A DNA stretch of 64,000 nucleotides from Amaranthus tricolor (taxonomy: Eukaryota; Streptophyta; Magnoliopsida; Caryophyllales; Amaranthaceae), in assembly GCF_026212465.1 (NCBI RefSeq), contig NC_080059.1, positions 7,513,811 to 7,577,810 of the forward strand, in the 5' to 3' direction. Under the pieces are notes generated by a model. The model did no database searches. It saw nothing but the letters and a program-made list of their open reading frames with translations, and was not told the origin of the DNA. Both the position numbers and the translations under genes were made by a program. Shown here one piece after another: positions 62,858 to 64,000 of the stretch (the stretch's first letter is position 1; the number at the start of each line of letters is the position of its first letter).

Positions 62858-63523
62858 TTGCAACTCTACAATACACAACCATGAATCATTAGTAATGATT
62901 CATAACTATATATTAATCACTATTAATAATCCTAATTTCAACATCAAATTCAAATTCAAAAACCCAATTCATGCCAAAAATTTTACCCAATTCAAAAAAT
63001 CCCCAAAATTAACAACCCTAACCGTGTATTTGCAAATAAAAAGGTAATATGATTAATTTCAGTATCATTCCAACCTTATAAATTACTACAAAATAATTTT
63101 ATTAATTTCAGTATCAAGATCAAATGACAATTGCAAATAAAAAAGAAAAAATAACCTTAAAGAAGAAGAGAAATGGTCCAATTAATGATGGAAATTGGAG
63201 AGAAGGGCAGAGGGACCGCCGGTGGCTAGTGCCGCATACGGCAGTCGGGCGTGGGCAGTGCAGCAATAGACAATGGTGGTGCCGACAGGAGACAGCAGCA
63301 GTGGGGTTTCGGGATTGGAATGAAAGTCGAATGTAACTGATGACCTTTTCTTTGGGAATTGGGGGGTATTATTAGGTGGGTAAAAACGAAAAATAGAAAA
63401 AAAAAAATAATTACACCAAATACATTTCTACGCAATTCAATGCGCTTGTTGTATAGTTTATATCTAGAGTTTTTTTTTTTTTTTTTTAGAGAAGAGGAAA
63501 ATTAAGAATCGGATAAAATCAAA
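62858..63523. other. hAT upstream region, no gene
   Basis: A locally GC-rich stretch at 63190-63330 sits within AT-rich DNA. A 70-codon plus-strand frame there has no known motif. It may belong to the 5' region of the hAT element, but its end was not found. Confidence 0.3.
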
Positions 63524-63791
63524 TTAGAATAGAAAGCAGCCAAATTGGGGCATCCAACACCCAACCTCATCGCAAAGGCTAGACATAGCCCATCTAGCTA
63601 GTCTATGAGCCACATCATTACAATCTCGAAAGCAAAAGAGAGAAGAACAAGAACTAAAGACCTTGATAAAATGAATACAATTTTCAACAAGGGTTTGAAC
63701 ATGAAAACCCCTTCTGATGCTGCCATTCAAAGCATCAATAATATTTTTGCAATCTCCTTCAAAGATGACACAACTAAAAATTTGATATTAT
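63524..63791 (-). pseudogene. RNase H-like domain fragment (RVT_3 type)
   Basis: On the minus strand the reading contains EGDCKNIIDALNGSIRRGFH, then FRDCNDVAHRLARWAMSS. The Glu/Asp pattern and the CNDVAHRLA motif are those of the plant RNase H-like domain found alone or in LINE-derived genes. Only the C-terminal two thirds are present and no start or neighbouring RT was found. Confidence 0.7.
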
Positions 63792-64000
63792 GAAAAACGG
63801 GACGAGATAAATAAAATAAGATTTCACATGACTATTTTTTTCTTGTATAATAGCCGAAATATGTAAATTACCATAGAATAGTGAATAGTGCAAAACTGTG
63901 TTTGGTGCAAGTATATGAAACGGAGAAAGTATTTAAATATTCCCTCCATTTCTTTTCAAACGTCTCGTTTGCTTTTTGCACGTTTGCCAATGCACTCATA
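63792..64000. mobile_element. Stowaway-like MITE ends, partial
   Basis: One element appears to end at about 63931 with GAAACGGAGAAAGTA, and another appears to begin at about 63938 with ATTCCCTCCATTTC, running off the window. Both tips match the CTCCCTCCGTTTC type used by Stowaway families. Confidence 0.4.

Noticed and set aside
63124..63336. 70-codon GC-rich frame
   Set aside because: Composition only; no motif, and it lies in the likely hAT upstream region.

Overview
This window looks like nuclear DNA of a flowering plant, a eudicot. Genes are split by AT-rich GT-AG introns, the intergenic space is AT-rich, and there are Tork/Tnt1-type Copia elements, RTE-type LINEs, TRIMs, MULEs, hAT remnants and many MITEs. 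The style of the repeats (short elements with AGACGGTCTC-type ends) would fit Amaranthaceae/Chenopodiaceae, but that placement is a guess. No CRISPR, operon, tRNA or rRNA gene was seen.

Four host genes are supported. (1) Positions 1-1200 (+) hold the last exons of an HhH-GPD DNA glycosylase. (2) Positions 9455-20781 (+) hold a complete 15-exon glycoside hydrolase 47 gene of the EDEM type (MNS5-like, about 569 aa), whose twelfth intron is swollen to 5.7 kb by transposons. (3) Positions 51280-56309 (+) hold a complete 7-exon CBP60 calmodulin-binding transcription-factor-type gene (about 568 aa). (4) Positions 58866-60917 (-) hold a complete two-exon cytochrome P450 of the CYP94 family (529 aa) with a TRIM retrotransposon in its intron. 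A broken UDP-glycosyltransferase (UGT74-like) lies at 57258-57870.

Most of the rest is mobile DNA. A Pack-MULE at 4523-6694 has 468-bp terminal inverted repeats, a perfect 9-bp target duplication and captured gene pieces, including a class I fructose-bisphosphate aldolase segment that runs into the inverted repeat itself. RTE-type LINE copies or tails occur at 3958-4055, 7295-8530 (-), 21867-23395, 37790-41065, 45928-46760 and 46906-47020 (-). A Copia element on the minus strand (25591-33655) is split by a 2.8-kb solo LTR with a 5-bp duplication. A second MULE with a broken transposase occupies 47960-50812. A broken hAT transposase lies at 61679-62857 (-). TRIMs lie at 14543-15267 (chimeric, TSD GATAA), 59182-59523 (intact, TSD TTAAA) and as fragments at 37179 and 45726.

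The host genes do unrelated jobs: base-excision repair, ER glycoprotein quality control, immune or calcium signalling, and fatty-acid or jasmonate hydroxylation. They do not form a pathway. The most notable material is the aldolase-bearing Pack-MULE, the chimeric TRIM, two GC-AG introns in conserved genes, and a SINE-like repeat seen five times, always inside a host intron and always in the sense orientation. Exon borders were read by eye from splice signals and protein continuity and have not been tested with transcripts.
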